Shown here one piece after another: positions 63,456-64,000 of a stretch of 64,000 bases of DNA (its first letter is position 1; every line of letters begins with the position of its first letter). The notes under the pieces are model-generated. The model was not told the DNA's origin. It did no database searches and was given only the letters and a program-made list of their open reading frames with translations. The translations under genes were made by a program, and so were the position numbers. Origin of the DNA: Aeromicrobium ginsengisoli (lineage in GTDB: Bacteria; Actinomycetota; Actinomycetes; Propionibacteriales; Nocardioidaceae); contig NZ_SDPQ02000002.1 in the NCBI RefSeq assembly GCF_004134905.2, positions 806,001 to 870,000 of the forward strand, given 5' to 3'.

Positions 63456-64000
63456 ATGCCAGACAAGCCATGGGTGATGCGTACGTATGCCGGCCACAGC
63501 TCGGCGGCGGAGTCCAATGCGCTCTACCGCCTCAACCTGGCCAAGGGGCAGACCGGACTCTCGGTGGCCTTCGACCTGCCGACGCAGACCGGCTACGACC
63601 CGGACCACGAGCTGAGCAGGGGAGAGGTCGGCAAGGTCGGCGTCCCGATCCCGCACCTCGGCGCGATGCGTCAGCTGTTCCACGACATCCCGCTCGACGA
63701 GATGAACACGTCGATGACGATCAACGCCACGGCGATGTGGTTGCTCGCGATGTACCAGGTCGTCGCCGAGGAGCAGGGCGTCGACGCCGCAGCGCTGTCC
63801 GGCACGACGCAGAACGACATCATCAAGGAGTACCTGTCCCGCGGCACCTACGTCTTCGGGCCGGCGCCGTCGTTGCGCCTGACGACCGACATGATCGCCT
63901 ACACGGTCAAGCAGATCCCCAAGTGGAACCCGCTCAACATCTGCAGCTATCACCTGCAGGAAGCCGGCGCGACGCCGACGCAGGAGCTGGCGTACGCACT
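63456..64000 (+). CDS. meaA: ethylmalonyl-CoA mutase (MeaA-type), N-terminal part
   Basis: Only the first 181 complete codons are visible. KPWVMRTYAGHSSAAESN, LAKGQTGLSVAFDLPTQTGY, MNTSMTINATAMWLLAMYQ and GTTQNDIIKEYLSRGTYVF are diagnostic of the B12-dependent acyl-CoA mutases. The short N-terminus and SRGTYVFGPAPSLRLTTDM fit MeaA/ethylmalonyl-CoA mutase of the ethylmalonyl-CoA pathway better than the two-subunit methylmalonyl-CoA mutase. TAACCT lies seven bases before ATG 63456 (leaderless). Presence of crotonyl-CoA reductase elsewhere would settle the pathway. Confidence 0.85.
   Translation, partial: MPDKPWVMRTYAGHSSAAESNALYRLNLAKGQTGLSVAFDLPTQTGYDPDHELSRGEVGKVGVPIPHLGAMRQLFHDIPLDEMNTSMTINATAMWLLAMYQVVAEEQGVDAAALSGTTQNDIIKEYLSRGTYVFGPAPSLRLTTDMIAYTVKQIPKWNPLNICSYHLQEAGATPTQELAYA

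Overview
The window is high-GC actinobacterial DNA, probably from Aeromicrobium or another Nocardioidaceae genus (Propionibacteriales). This rests on the very GC-rich core genes, the order argS-lysA ... hom-thrC-thrB-rho-rpmE-prfA-prmC-tsaC-wecA-like-atp operon-DUF2550-cobalamin adenosyltransferase/meaA, a C+ ribosomal protein L31, and many leaderless genes with a TANNNT box 6-7 bases before GTG or ATG. The genus is inference.

Bases 1-14.4 kb hold a catabolic-type region rich in regulators. A minus-strand operon (crotonase, alpha/beta hydrolase, acyl-CoA ligase, zinc-free MDR oxidoreductase, second hydrolase running off the left edge) is joined by start/stop overlaps. It is controlled by a divergent TetR protein whose likely operator also occurs in front of a nearby SDR gene. 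Further TetR, HxlR and PadR regulators sit beside SDR, EthD-like, hydrolase, crotonase and nitronate monooxygenase genes. One TetR gene survives only as its C-terminal ligand-binding part, and a glycosyltransferase tail (MftF-like) is left as a relic.

Bases 14.4-35.9 kb are an accessory island of mostly unrecognised genes. It holds two helical-protein operons, a degenerate M48-like membrane protein, DnaA-box-like repeats, an AbiEii-like nucleotidyltransferase with an HTH partner, and a double-HTH protein divergent from a small leaderless gene with a LexA box. It also holds a solitary STAND-type NTPase, several small proteins (YegP-like, DUF2188-like, a CxxC/CxxH protein), a 1608-residue secreted protein (endonuclease-fold-like region, VWD domain, seven 117-residue repeats, a 954-base perfect internal duplication) with a 391-residue companion, and a 762-residue membrane protein. 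The island ends at a tRNA-Arg(CCG) gene, a likely integration site, but no integrase is visible.

From 35.9 kb the window is core chromosome: a receiver-only response regulator, a candidate structured RNA with a 12-codon ORF, argS-lysA, a SoxR-controlled quinone oxidoreductase/MFS pair, the threonine genes hom-thrC-thrB, rho with a hairpin-rich leader, translation genes rpmE-prfA-prmC, tsaC, an undecaprenyl-phosphate sugar-phosphate transferase, the complete F1Fo ATP synthase operon, DUF2550, a 42-codon secreted peptide, and the divergent adenosyltransferase and ethylmalonyl-CoA mutase genes, which make and use adenosylcobalamin respectively. The mutase gene runs off the right edge.
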